Source: Hyalella azteca (Eukaryota; Arthropoda; Malacostraca; Amphipoda; Hyalellidae). Taken from it: 64,000 bases of DNA. Positions 1-11,085 of this stretch are shown here, one piece after another (positions within the stretch are counted from its first letter, which is position 1; each line of letters begins with the position of its first letter). The notes beneath the pieces were generated by a model, which was not told the DNA's origin, did no database searches, and worked only from the letters and a program-made list of their open reading frames with translations. The stretch spans positions 15,301-79,300 of the forward strand of contig NW_025936561.1 of the NCBI RefSeq assembly GCF_000764305.2. Reading direction: 5' to 3'. The position numbers and the translations under genes were made by a program.

Positions 1-1
1 A

Positions 2-45
<44 letters not shown>

Positions 46-85
46 TTTTATTTTATTTATATTTAATTTAATATTTTTAAACAGA
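1..85. repeat. A-run, (TA)n microsatellite and AT-rich DNA
   Basis: An A run followed by about 30 bases of alternating TA, then T/A-rich sequence. Simple repeat; no coding signal. Confidence 0.9.
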
Positions 86-305
86 GATTTAGCTTTTAGC
101 TCTTACCCGCTTGAAATTGTAAATAGATAGGTTTTACAGCTTAGGTTTTTTGTTGCAATCATGACTGTACTAATTACTGATTTATCTGTGTTCTAGAATT
201 TTCGAACTGACGATGGAGCTGGACTCCGAAACGTTTTCTTTAAAGATACTATGAATTTTTGTGGTGTTTTCTTTGCTTTTAAGTTCTTAGTGAATTTGCG
301 ATTAA
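86..305 (+). mobile_element. Penelope-like element, 3' end remnant (copy 1)
   Basis: This segment resembles the 3' part of the two inverted copies at 9862-10835. All three share the end of the coding region (reading like PLEIVNR followed by a stop), a segment with CTGACGATGGAGCTGG, and the closing GTGGTGTTTTCTTTGCTTTT. The coding ends at 10119-10636 resemble the C-terminal end of the GIY-YIG domain of Penelope-like retroelements, and the family call rests on that. Only the 3' untranslated part survives here. Confidence 0.55.
207..232 (+). ncRNA. Hammerhead-like ribozyme core in Penelope-like 3' end
   Basis: CTGACGA (207-213) is followed by a short stem GGAG/CTCC (215-218 with 224-227, loop CTGGA) and then GAAAC (228-232). 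This is the order of the conserved hammerhead core: CUGANGA, stem II, GAAA. One extra unpaired T lies between the first block and stem II. Hammerhead motifs are known in Penelope-like elements. I did not establish stems I and III or the cleavage site, so activity is not claimed. Confidence 0.45.
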
Positions 306-314
306 AGCAAACAA

Positions 315-915
315 GTGACATTATTACTTAGAATAGGTTAGGTTATGTAGGATTTAGTTGAGATAGGATAGGATATTTTAGGGTAGGTTAGCTTAGGTTA
401 GGTAACGTTAGTTAAAGTTGGTTAGGGGACGTTAAGTGAAGTTAGGTTGGGTCAAGTCAGGTAAGGTTGTGTTATGTTACGTGAGGTTATGTAGGATTAT
501 GTTGTGTTGTGTTTTGATATGTAATGTTGTTACATATTATGTTATGATATGTTATTAAATGTTGCAAAATAATAAGTTATGTAAGGTATTGTAGTGTGAG
601 TTGGGCGAATCATTAGGAGAGAGTAGTACTAATTTGTTTTGAGAATACACGGCGGGTGTTTGTTAGATGTTTTATTTTTTTTTTATTTCTAGTGTTTTTT
701 TTCATGGAAGTAGGTATAGATAGGAGTGACGAGTGTTGAGAGATACGTGCGCGGGCATGTATTTAGTATATATTTGTGTATTGTTTAAAGTAAATTTGAT
801 TGTTGTATGTTTGTTAATAGTATTTAATGTATTGTATGTATGGTTCTATGTATGTAGTGGTTTAATGTTGTAGCTTAGGAATGATTGGGGCTATGTTCGG
901 TTATCTGGATTCGCA
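315..915 (+). repeat. ~600 bp GGTTA-rich dispersed repeat, copy A
   Basis: Closely matches 5060-5670 over its whole length. Shared landmarks are GGATATTTTAGGGTAGGTTA, ATATTATGTTATGATATG, the segment around GTTGGGC(G/A)AATCATTAGG, and the closing GTTCGGTTATCTGG. The first third is built from degenerate GGTTA words; the rest is ordinary AT-rich sequence. No ORF of note. It is a repeat family of unknown type. Confidence 0.8.
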
Positions 916-934
916 GTGTGCAAGGAATTCATCC

Positions 935-1390
935 TAAAACACTGAACCGATATGAACCAAACTTCGTATGTGAATACCTAACCTTCCAGCGGTGATGTTT
1001 AGCTCGTGACAGTTTTTTCGATTTCGCCTTCGTTCGCGAGTTATACGGATATACGAAGAAACGACCGGCAATTCTTAGGCCGATTCGTAAACCTGCATTG
1101 AACATGAGCCGTATACGTAAAGCCGTATAACTTGCAAAAGAAGGCAAAATCGAAAAAAGTCGTGAGTTGAACATCATCGTTGGGAGGTTAGGTTTATATG
1201 TTCAAAGTTTCGTTTGAATCTGTACAGTAGTTTAGAAGAAATTTCTTGCTCACCTCGAATTTCGACACGTATCGCCATATAATTCACAAATGAAGGTGGA
1301 ATTCCAAAAAATTTCACGAGCTAAACATCACCGTTACGTCCTAATAAATACGTGTACCAAGTTTCATCGAGTTACGTTCATTGCTTTTGG
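935..1390. repeat. Imperfect inverted repeat with a third direct copy
   Basis: A ~110 bp block (about 935-1050, landmarks ATGTTTAGCTCGTGAC and GCGAGTTATACGG) returns as its reverse complement at about 1120-1240. A more diverged copy of the second block follows at about 1265-1385 (CACGAGCTAAACATCACCG). Short ORFs here are by-products. Probably a decayed element or foldback; class not recognised. Confidence 0.55.
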
Positions 1391-2348
1391 AGATATTTGT
1401 TGCTCAATGAATTTGAAGATTTGCCGCGAGACCGGCCGCAAGTCCGGCCGTAAATTTGTCCGAGACGTTTTATTATGAAGCTAGAAATTATCTCGTCTCC
1501 TATTTTTGATAACGAATATTAAGATGTAACTTGGGTTCATTCATAGAGACGTTTTCGATGCTTCAAAAATGAATCGTTCGAACGAAACTAATTTAATGTG
1601 ATTCGATATCTACTTCAAGTCGTCTACAAAATAGGTTCTCGAAATGACATATTAATATCGAGTAAATTACACTGTTTCAGCATCTCAAGCTTGTTTTTTG
1701 TTAGCATATGTCCTCTCTTCCAAGCGTCTAGGGTTGACGTGCTTATTTATTCACGAGGTGCTTTGGTTGAAATCATATAAATGCACTTAGCTCACTTGTA
1801 CTAAACGAAAATCTAGCTGCATTCGATAAATTGAGATTTTAGATCGGACAGATTTGACAGTATCGTTTGCGAGAATTAATCTTCTTCGGGTGGTTGTAAA
1901 TTATCCGGTAGTTAAATATTTATCTATCAACGTTTAAATAAATAAGAAAAATTATAAACAAATCTCTCGAAAAACTATTATCAAAATTAGACAAAACTAA
2001 AACGCTTATGATATTTTCCGGATAAGCAAGTATCATGCACAAAAAGCTGCGAGGAAAGCCATGAGCCTTCCAGACAGTTTTGGCGACTCAGGGCGGAAAG
2101 AGAGTCAGCTGCGTTAATACGGTAAACACCTTACGATTGTGCTCTGTACCCGTGAGACGGTGAGAGTGGCGTTCATGCAGATGCAGTAAACATTAATTGA
2201 TTTTGCTCTGAAATGAACGTAACAAAGTTTATTTGTGACTATCGTGATTCGTGAATACTCATAGTTCCATAATTTTTTTTTTCATTCTTAATCACACTTC
2301 TCTGTATACCGTGAGTATACTGGCTGAGCTATGTATGAGACTTTAAGT
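1391..2348. other. Intergenic, nothing recognised
   Basis: AT-rich DNA without a convincing ORF, repeat or splice-bounded exon. The block around 2040-2220 is slightly more GC-rich but does not read as protein. Confidence 0.5.
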
Positions 2349-2525
2349 TTAAGGGACCCCCGGGGAGGTATACCCTAAAATTTTCAGATTTGGCATTTTT
2401 GGGTTTTAATCTCATCTTAAAGCTGAAATTCTGCTCTTTCCAATGGTACCACTGCCATCTCTGCACGTAAATATTTACGTTCATGACGTTCTCTTTAAAG
2501 GGAAGCGGGTGGGCGAGTTCTTTAA
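2349..2525 (+). mobile_element. Left-end fragment of a TTAA-flanked DNA element
   Basis: Starts TTAA then GGGACCCCCGGGG and continues with words shared with the complete element at 11344-12549: TACCCTAAA-TTTTCA, CTCATCTTAAAGCT and a conserved AATGGTACCA/AACGGTACCA block. No matching right end was found; the LINE fragment begins directly after it. Confidence 0.5.
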
Positions 2526-3533
2526 AATCCAGTTCCACCTTGGTGCAGTCTGTCTGCTCTCATTTGTCTTGATTTCCAATCCAGTACTGAGGTCGCCACA
2601 CCTTGTCTTTTTGCTGCTCATTTGGATGAGAAATATCGGAATTACAGGGCAATTTACTGTGATGGCTCGAAACTTGTTGATGGTACATCTACTTCATGTG
2701 GTCTCTACATTCCATCTGTGAAACAAGCTGTTGCTTCGAGGTTGAATCCCCATCACATTCACAGCATGTTGTCTTCTGAACTGATTGCAATACTACAGGC
2801 CTTGAGGCTCATTGAAGCTGACTCCTTCCCTCAATGGGTCATCTGTTCTGACTCTCAAGTAGCTTTACAGCTTTTGATATCACCTACTAGCACTTGCTGT
2901 AATCTTGTCTATGACATACGCAAGCAGCTCCTACAATTGAATGAATCAAAGTCAGTGCGTCTGCAATGGGTCAAGGCCCACAGTGGCATTGTAGGTAATG
3001 AACGTGCTGATGCTGTTGCCAAACTGGGACATCACTTACATCACTCTGCCTGGTTTCCTCTACCTTGTACAGACGCCTTAGCTGTGCTTTGGTCTTGCTT
3101 CCTTAGTTTTTGGGAATTGGATTGGATTTCTACAGTGGCTACTGATGGAAGGGGCCATCATCTTGCTTCCATTCGATCAGGGTTGTCTCCAGTCCCATGG
3201 GTAGCATGTCATTCTCGCCGTATTACAGTGGTCTTAAATCGCCTTCATCTAGGACATGTTGGAATTCGATCTTACCTCCATCGATTTGGGATGACTGACA
3301 CTCCCATGTGCCTGCATTGTGGGCTAGAAGAAACAATTGAACACTTCCACCTGACATGTGCTCTATACAACTGTGAGAGACGGGTGATGGTATCAAGCAT
3401 GAATGCCCTGGGAGTTCCTCAAATGTCTCTGCACGTGCTTCTTAGTGGAGGCAATTTCCCTAGAAGAGTTCAGCACTCCATTTTGCAAGCAACTGCTACT
3501 TATCTTACCCAAACTGGCTGCCTAGCTACCTAA
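2526..3533 (+). pseudogene. RNase H domain and C-terminus of a LINE ORF2
   Basis: An open frame runs from just after a TAA (2523-2525) to TAA at 3531-3533. It has no true start: the protein enters in mid-domain, and 2622 is a TTG (Leu) codon. RNase H catalytic positions are visible in order: D in YCDGSK, E in SSELIAI, D in CSDSQVAL, then H and D in WVKAHSGIVGNERAD. A distal CLHCGLEETIEHFHLTC motif fits the CCHC-like terminus of I-clade LINE proteins. The domain would cleave RNA in RNA-DNA hybrids during target-primed reverse transcription. The frame is intact over ~335 codons, so the insertion is fairly young, although the reverse transcriptase is absent. Confidence 0.8.
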
Positions 3534-3752
3534 TAGCTACTGAAGAGCACTGGATCTATCACCGATTTGCCTCGCATCACTACACATCATGAGAGACTGC
3601 TGACAACTTGGAGAGTAAGCATCAGCAGAGAGAAGAGTGCAACTGAAAGTGAGAAGATGAAGTCTTTAATTTAATAATCATTGCTGAGTCCAGGTGTTAC
3701 AAGTGGTCTGCGCTGGACTTCTTCATAACCTACAACCTGTCATCATCATCAT
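2526..3752 (+). mobile_element. 5'-truncated non-LTR retrotransposon (RNase H-bearing, I/LOA-like)
   Basis: Holds the C-terminal RNase H region and a terminal zinc-knuckle-like motif of a LINE, then a ~200 bp 3' untranslated stretch ending at a (CAT)n run near 3735-3752. The endonuclease and reverse transcriptase are missing, so the copy is dead on arrival, as is usual for LINEs that truncate during insertion. The type (I, LOA or R1-like) is inferred from the presence of RNase H and was not tested. Confidence 0.75.
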
Positions 3753-4560
3753 CAAGAGCTTCTCCAAGTATGTTTAATGAGATGGTCTTGCAAAAATTTG
3801 GTCAATACGTGGACTTTCTTCATAAATTGAAAAACCTGAAGCACCCATTCAAAATCGAAGTTTCAGGTAAAATCGAAGTCCAAAGTCCAAGCTCCTAGGT
3901 AATTGACTCTGACTCCCTACTTGGAGATGGGTGAAATGGTGTACACATTCACATTCATTTTTTCGGTCATGACGGAAGACGCAGGTTCCAAGCTTTGCAA
4001 GCATGTCAGCCATAATCATGTGCCCTCTTTTAAACTCCTTTGGCCAGGCAACTGACCAGAGGGCAGTTGCCTGGCCGGGGGCCCCATGACCATGTCACAG
4101 TGCCCCCTGTCAATCTATTGCTCCCGTGAGGGGGCGGGCGCTGGGCAGAGTTGGGAAAATAGATATTGATGTGATTGCATATAAATATTTAATCCATATA
4201 TAATAGTGATTAGGTCGTGCATTTTGGAATGAATTGTGGCAAAAACTTTCATTGGGTAATGGCATCGGGTCATCGGCCATCGGGAGCTCATCAGGAGCTG
4301 AGCTACATTTTGCAAAAGGATGCAAGATATTAATTTTACAACAGATTAGCCTGAGTAGGGTTTCAAGGTGCCAGGGCTATATATGCCAGTTATCACTCTC
4401 TCTTAAATCACCTGTGAGAATTGTGCTAAAGCGAGGTACATTGGTGACATCAGATCGCATATGGATATATTTTCGTGATCGATTATTGTGATGAACTTTA
4501 CTAACTGGAATGCAAATTTAAACTCACTAGATATTCTTAACCAGATTTTTGTCTCTTGTA
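3753..4560. other. Intergenic, nothing recognised
   Basis: Mostly unique DNA. A GC-rich patch near 4040-4150 contains AGGGCAGTTGCCTGGC-type short inverted words but no gene signal. Small ORFs at 4110-4491 overlap on both strands and show no family feature. Confidence 0.5.
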
Positions 4561-5059
4561 GTGATAGTGAGACATTTTAACATTATCATAGGTTAGATTA
4601 GGCTAGGTGTTGTCGGGTTAGAGGAGGTCAGGGTAAGTAAGGGTTGGTTAGGAAAGGTTAGGATGGGTTATGTTACGTTAAATTAGGTTAAGTTTGGCTA
4701 ATTTATATTAGAAAAGGTTAAGTTGGGATGAACTAGGTCAGATTTGTATAGACTATTATATGTTAGATTATTTTGAGTTTATTTACGTTAGATTATGTTA
4801 GACTAGGTCAAATTATGTTAGATCATGTTCTGATAGGTTAGTTAAGGTTAGATTAGGTTAGGTAAAGTTAGGTCAAGTTAGATCAGGTTAGGTAAGGGTA
4901 GGTTAGATTAAGTTAGGTTAGGTTAGATCAGGTTAGGTAAGGGTAGGTTAGGTAAAGTTAGGTTAGATCAGGTTAGGTTAGGGAAAGTTCATTTAGGTTA
5001 GATCAATTCAGGTAAAGTTAGGTTATGTTTAGTAATGTTATAATAGGTTAGGTTATGTT
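4561..5059 (+). repeat. Degenerate (TTAGG)n-like interstitial array
   Basis: Dense words such as GGTTAGGTTAGATCAGG, AGGTTAGGTAAAG and GGTTAGATTA, derived from TTAGG with many substitutions. TTAGG is the canonical arthropod telomere repeat. This is not a perfect telomere tract; it is a degenerate interstitial array that runs directly into repeat copy B. Confidence 0.65.
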
Positions 5060-5670
5060 AGGTTAGAATCAGTTAGAATAGGTTAGGTTATGTAGGATTT
5101 AGTTAAGATTGCTTAGATTGGATAGGATATTTTAGGGTAGGTTAGCTTAGGTTAGGTTACGTTAGTTGAAGTTGGTTAGGGGACGTTAGGTAAAGTTAGG
5201 TTGGGTCAAGTCTGGTAAGTTTGGGTTATGTTACGTGAGGTTATGTGATATTATGTTGTGTTGTATTATGATGTGTAATGTTGTTACATATTATGTTATG
5301 ATATGTTATTAAATGTTGCAATATGAAAAATTATGTAAGGTATTGTGTGAGTTGGGCAAATCATTAGGAGAAAGTAATACTAATGTGTTTTGAGAATACA
5401 TGGCGTGTGTTTGTTAGATGTTTAATTTTTTTATTTCTGGTGTTTTTTCATGGAAGTGTAGCTATGAGTGACGAGTGGTGAGAGAGATGTGCACGGGCAC
5501 ATCTCTCATTTAGTATATATTTGTGTATTGTTTAAAGTAAATTTGATTGTTGTGTGTTTGTTAATAGTATTGGATATTTTGTATATGTGTATGTTTTAGT
5601 ATAGTTGGATGTTGCAGATAATAATTGTAAATGATAGGGGGTGTGTTCGGTTATCTGGTTACGCAATCGG
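5060..5670 (+). repeat. ~600 bp GGTTA-rich dispersed repeat, copy B
   Basis: Direct-orientation copy of 315-915, with small indels. It carries one extra inverted GAGAGATGTGC/GCACATCTCTC pair near 5490-5510. It ends at GTTCGGTTATCTGG like copy A. Confidence 0.8.
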
Positions 5671-8536
5671 TGGGTGAGACCGTGAGGTAACTGCATTAAC
5701 TGCAGATAAAGCTCCCAAACTTGGAGATGATAATTGAGTGAAAACTTTTTGTGTTATATTGTGAGCCTTCTAAAGTTTTAATAATGAAGAAATCACAAGG
5801 TTCACAGAATCTAAAGGTTTGAATGCTAAATTTTTGAGTATGGTACTCTATTCTAATCAGTCAACTGAGTCAAGTGTCATCATGTCATGTTGTGCATTGC
5901 CTTTTCTTTGAGAAGTTTCTTTGATTGCTGATGACTTTATCCTCAATTTGAAAGCTGATGTAAAGAATAAGTGTAATAAATGTCTTTTATATTTAATCTG
6001 GAACCATAATGTTATGAGTAAATAGTATTTCTTTCTGTAGATCCATCTTGCTTATCTGTGAGTGATGTGCACAATTAACAATTTTGGGACCTTCACTGTG
6101 TTGCGCTGTTTCCTGATGTAACGTTCATGCCGATTGCCAAGGCTGATTTCTGACAGTCTACAAACCTGTTTCTAGTTGCCTAGAACATTTTTTTAAGGCA
6201 GAATGCTTTTTTTAAGTGAACCACTAATTTTAAAATTCCACCCTGCCCTCTAGGGCCTCAACTCTCAAGTTCATTTATGAGTCCTATTAGTAGACCTGTA
6301 AAGTATCATGTATACCACATACCATACCACATGCCACTCAGCATGGGAGGTTGTCTGGTTGTCTGCTCCTCTAATTTAAGAGTGATGTTCCCAAAACCCC
6401 AAATTACCAAGGTAATTTAAAATGAATATCAAATTGCACCATGCTTTGAAGTTGGAACCATGCATGTAGTCTGTAGATGTAGAAGATGTACAACTATACG
6501 AGTGAATTGCCAAGAAGGATTGCTTGCTGTCCAGCTATTAAATGATAATGAAGAAGATATTGCTTATCTTTTGCAGCTGCCTTAGCTTGGCCCTTGGTCA
6601 GTTATGTGCACTTGACCTAATCAGCCTTAAACCAGGGAAGATATATGGTAATGATATTGTTATGGAGTTATCACTCCTGTTGATATTGGGGCTGAGTGTC
6701 TGCTGATGTTGTCGCCTAATGAATAGTCCATTTCAGGGATTTTGAAATATGAATCAAATTACAATACTTACCTCAACTCAGCCTTCCTTCTTGCAGCTTG
6801 TGAACCAAAAGCTTTTGCTCCACCTGTTACATTCCTTTTCTCTTCCAGCCTAGTGGGTTGCTTGACAGATTTGTTTTCCATTCCTTTACACAATGAATCT
6901 CCTTCCAAAATTTGCTTTTTGATAAACCATGCAATTCAAATTATTTTGGTGTTACTCATACTGCCACTTTAAGGCTGGTAGTCAGAATGCAGTGAAGTCT
7001 GAGAGCAAAGTTTTTGCAACCATCCTGTGAAATTCGTGATCTGCCCAAAGCGCGGCCAATCGCTACCCTTGAGCTTGTACTCTTTGTAATATGATATCCT
7101 AGCCAGTCCCTTTCTTGCAACAACTGATGGCTGAGGAATGGCCAACGGTTGGCTATAACTAATTGAACTAGGCTGACCACTGGCCACGTATTAGTCCTCG
7201 CCCCTCATTGAGTTTGCCTTCACCATGCCGCCCATTGTGAACTTGACAGTTCAGTAATTTATAACATCTCTTTCCCCCTCATACCTTCCACAACGCCTAC
7301 ATTTGAGCAGTTGGTATTTGGGATTTTCCCTCCGCGTATCAGTATGCTTGATCATAACTATTTTTTGGTAGATAATATCTGCAACAACTAGACTGACCAA
7401 GAAATGCTGAATATACCATTCAAAGAATAAAAATTTCAACCCATTTTTACAACACTTTTCTTTAACTTCACTTCTTGTTGTTTGTTTGTTTGTCTGCTAC
7501 AAATCTTATAATCGATATTTAACTCACTTCTACCTGTCCAATCGATCTGAAATTTTGCACACTTGCATAAAGTTGGAGACAATGCATGAATCATATGACA
7601 AAATGAATAATTAATAAAAATTTCTATTATTAAAAAAATTAGAAAATGTAACTTTTTAATATTTAAAAATAAAATCTGAAATTCATTTTACATGTGCAAC
7701 ATCAGAGACACTGGCCTCTTTAGAAGTGTTGTAATTAAAAAGTAATTTTTAAACGTATATTATTATCTTGAAAAAAGTGTAAAAGTCGCAGACTTGATGA
7801 ACAATAATATTAAAAGTTTCTTGACATGTCCTTTTATTTCATGTTCCTGGTCACCATTTATAAATAAATAGGTGGATTGGCATGGAAAAATCCATATCAC
7901 CATCTCATTTATGAGTAGAGTAAAGTCCAGCCTAATTTGTGAAGAAACACATTGGGAAAAGCCAAACCTGTTTGAAGCCTTGCGGTTCTCAATCAGAGCC
8001 TTAATAAATAGAATTACTCCAAACTCATCTGCTGCTAATTTGGAAACAATTGAGAGGGCTCCTAATATATCCATGCCATGCCCCAGTCCCAATATGGTTC
8101 TCTCTAATGATGAAAACTCGACTCAACAAAATGCCCTAAGCCAATTACTACTGAGGAGCCTGCACGTTATTAACTCCCACAAAACAAGAGGCATGAATAC
8201 TGCAGGATCTAGCCACACTAAGATGCCTACAAATATGCTCAAGTGCAAAGAGTATTAGCCCCCACAACACAAGAGGTGCGCTCGTTATAGATATGAGCCG
8301 CATCAGAGCGCTGCCACCTGCCAGCAGCTGGGACTAACCAAGAACACTGCCTGTGCTGTATTTAGTCTGTCAATGGTATCTTGTGCTTACACCAGCTATA
8401 AGCAATTGCCCTCTGAGTTAGTTAGGCTTGTGAGATTTGTCCACAACTAGGTAAGGCAGAGTCTTAGTAGCACAGATCAGGCTCTCTAAATTTGACTTGA
8501 AAACTTTGGACTCCATGTTGCCACTACTAAGCACAT
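5671..8536. other. Intergenic, no gene recognised
   Basis: AT-rich DNA. A ~120 bp segment at 6240-6370 (landmarks GAGTCCTATTAGTAG, GTAAAGTATCATG) resembles 27720-27840 and marks a minor dispersed repeat. An ORF on each strand overlaps at 7763-8258; neither shows a domain I recognise. The first exon of the downstream phosphatidyltransferase gene may lie here but was not found. Confidence 0.45.
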
Positions 8537-8732
8537 GCAAAATAAAACAAACAAAAAAAATTAAAAAAAAACACATTTTCTTAACGGACAAAAGAGAAAA
8601 ACATTTACTCTTACATAACATTCCAGTTATGTAAAATGTTATATAATGTTATGTAAGAGTAAATGTTTTTCTTTTTTGTCCATTAAGAAAAGGTGATTTT
8701 TAAAATTTTTTGTATTTGTTTTATTTTACTAA
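8537..8732. repeat. Long hairpin (foldback), ~87 bp arms
   Basis: The left arm (8537-8622) and right arm (8645-8732) are near-perfect reverse complements around ACATTTACTCTTACATAAC / GTTATGTAAGAGTAAATGT, with a loop of about 22 bases. Likely a foldback MITE; no target duplication was found. Confidence 0.75.
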
Positions 8733-9861
8733 TTTTAGTTTTGTAAAAACCAGAATAACCTGGTTTTTGAAAATATTCTTATATTTATTTATTTTCTACT
8801 TTTAAGTTAGCAATTTTAGCAATTCAAATCAATTTCCAGGGTTGGCAAGTGTGGATGTTTGAGAAAAAACTCAACTCCAAACCGTGAATTTGTGTTTTTT
8901 TCTTTTTATATTAAAAAATTTTTTTTTAATTACTGTTTCTGATGATCAAATCTTGAATTGTTAGGCAGCATAAACATGCATGCCAAATTTCAACTTACTA
9001 GGATGTTTTGAAGTGCTCTAAATTAAGGTTTGAATTTTTGATGACAGACACACGAAATGAAGTCAAGAAAAATGTGGTAATAATAAACAGTGATTTTTGA
9101 GGGATGCCTCAATCATAATATTCTCGTAACAGGACATTGATTAGTGCAACAAAATGGACTAGCATTGTAATTCATGTTTCACAATTTTATGACTGGCTTC
9201 AGTGGCTTGCCTCATTCAATTTTTGATGCTAACTTTTCTATAGTTAAGTTCTCAATCTCTTGTTCATCATTCTCTACTCTATTTTTAACGTGGATATTTT
9301 AAAGGAGTTGAAAGTTAATTTCTATACATATAGTCTGGTTGCCCCCTAGTCAACTGGACATGAGCAAAAAATGTGGCTTGATGTGGAAGCTATTTCAATA
9401 TCATAGCTGAAATGCTCAAGAAAACATATATTGATGAAAATGAAGATGTGTAGTATTTATATATAGATGAGTATGGACTTAGTTAAACCCGACTTGAGCA
9501 TTCTTCTGTACCTGCCTAATTTGATAGGTGAGTGTTAAGTTAAATAAACAGTACTATCAACTTTTGTATAAATATTGCAGTAAATGCCATATCTCGCCTT
9601 AATTTTGTTCGCATCAAACTAAAATTGTATACTTTTATTCATTATATTTATATTTGTTTTCTTTAATTGATATAATTTAGGAAGGAAATTACATTTCAAT
9701 TCTTATATCTCTTGTTATTGCTGAAAAACATTCTTAAGCAAAAGCATTGATGTATAGCATTCAAATTCTAAAAATATTTGTGAACTTTTTGTTTTATTAT
9801 CTAATTTTAGAATTCTAATCTCTATTAAAAAAGTCACTAGATTGCTTTAATCGCAGATTCA
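8733..9861. other. AT-rich intergenic DNA
   Basis: No coding or repeat structure that I can support, apart from short A/T runs. Confidence 0.5.
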
Positions 9862-9918
9862 CTAGAAATTTAAAAGCAAAGAAAACACCCCAAAAATTTA
9901 GCATATCTCTTTTGAAAA

Positions 9919-9945
9919 CGTTTTGGAGACCAGCTCCATCGTCAG
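9919..9945 (-). ncRNA. Hammerhead-like core, copy 2 (decayed)
   Basis: On the minus strand: CTGACGA, then GGAG/CTCC with loop CTGGT, then AAAAC where copy 1 has GAAAC. The G12-equivalent is changed, so this copy should be inactive. Confidence 0.4.
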
Positions 9946-10047
9946 TTCGATAAATCTAGAACACAGATAAATGCAGAAATTTAGTTTGGAGTTAATAAAA
10001 AAACACAGAAGTTAAAAAACATAAATTTACAGACAAAGGGCAGAATA

Positions 10048-10163
10048 ATAAAGTAAGTACCTATCTATTCACAATTTCTAATGGATAAGAACTATAGGCA
10101 GCATTATAAAGTAAGTACCTATCTATTCACAATTTCTAATGGATAAGAACTATAGGCAGCATT
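10048..10163. repeat. 58-bp tandem duplication in the left arm
   Basis: Two near-identical 58-base units (starting 10048 and 10106), each with TAAGTACCTATCTATTCAC and ending GGCAGCATT. They are absent from the right arm, so the duplication arose after the palindrome or in one parent copy only. Confidence 0.85.
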
Positions 10164-10334
10164 TAAACTAGGCTTCTCTTTACAAATATACAATGATTCC
10201 AAAATATGCAGAGCAGAAGCACCAGAACTATAAGCTAAAACCTTAAAGTCTGTGTCGGACACTGGAATGCTGCACTGTTTGGCATGAGTGCGCACAGCCG
10301 AATGAGGAGGGCGCGATAGTAACTGCCCAGTCAT
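10119..10334 (-). pseudogene. Penelope-like GIY-YIG C-terminus, left arm
   Basis: 71 codons ending in LEIVNR-stop. The distal part carries a Glu in LESLYI followed by KEKPSLNAA, which resembles the last conserved block (E...I...kPsLN) of GIY-YIG endonucleases of Penelope-like elements. The reverse transcriptase and the GIY-YIG residues are not present. Only the extreme C-terminus remains, so it is a fragment. Confidence 0.5.
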
Positions 10335-10363
10335 ATAACTCCTCCCTCTATGCTCAGCGACCC

Positions 10364-10636
10364 TTGTGTAAAAGTTGCGTGCCAGTCACAAGGGTCACTG
10401 AGCATAGAGGGAGGAGTTATAGGACTGGGCTGTTACTATTGCGCCCTCCTCATTCGGCTGTGTGCACTCACGCCGAACAGTGCAGCGTTCCAGTGTCCGA
10501 CACAGACTTCAAGGTTTTAGCTTATAGTTCTGGTGCTTCCAATCTGCGTATTTTGGAATCATTGTATATTTTTAAAGAGAAGCCTAGTTTAAATGCTGCC
10601 TATGGTTCTTATCCATTAGAAATTGTGAATAGATAG
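10364..10636 (+). pseudogene. Penelope-like GIY-YIG C-terminus, right arm
   Basis: A 90-codon frame. Its last ~70 residues match the left-arm fragment at most positions, including LESLYI and KEKPSLNAA, and end LEIVNR-stop. The apparent start lies in the spacer and is not a real gene start. It is a fragment for the same reasons as its mirror copy. Confidence 0.5.
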
Positions 10637-10751
10637 GTACCTACTTTATTATTCTGCCCTTTGTCTGTAAATTTAGGTTTTTTAACGTCTGTGTTTTTTT
10701 ATTAACTCCAAACTAAATTTCTGCATTTATCTGTGTTCTAGATTTATCAAA

Positions 10752-10777
10752 CTGACGATGGAGCTGGTCTCCAAAAT
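10752..10777 (+). ncRNA. Hammerhead-like core, copy 3 (decayed)
   Basis: CTGACGA, GGAG/CTCC with loop CTGGT, then AAAAT in place of GAAAC. The conserved GAAA is lost, so it is probably inactive. Confidence 0.4.
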
Positions 10778-11085
10778 ATTTTCAAAAGAGATATGCTAAA
10801 TTTTTGTGGTGTTTTCTTCGCTTTTAAATTTCTAGCTAATCTCTATTGTTATACTCTGATCTATACTTCAGAATTTAAGATTAGATTAAATAAATTTCAA
10901 TGAATAATCCACTTCAATTTCCTTCGTAATTCTTTCTTATTAATTTAAATAAGGTTTTTATTATGATGAATTTTGCCTAATCATGCCAAATTAGTTTGTA
11001 TTCAAATGATTAGCCAAGTTTTTCCAATAATCAGCCACGCAATGGGAACCATATTCTCCTAAGTGTTGAAAGGATTTTTTGCCAG

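Larger units (their letters stand above)
9862..10835. mobile_element. Head-to-head Penelope-like 3' ends forming a palindrome
   Basis: The left arm 9862-10368 and right arm 10387-10835 are reverse complements with scattered substitutions, separated by an 18-base spacer. Each arm holds, in outward order, the end of a GIY-YIG-like coding region, the 3' untranslated part and the hammerhead-like block. The left arm is 58 bp longer because of an internal 58-bp tandem duplication (10048-10105 and 10106-10163). Penelope-like elements often insert as partial, tandem or inverted copies, which fits this arrangement. Confidence 0.65.

Noticed and set aside
7763..8258. Overlapping ORFs of 109 (-) and 128 (+) residues
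   Set aside because: Neither has a recognisable domain, splice context or codon signal; listed only as intergenic.
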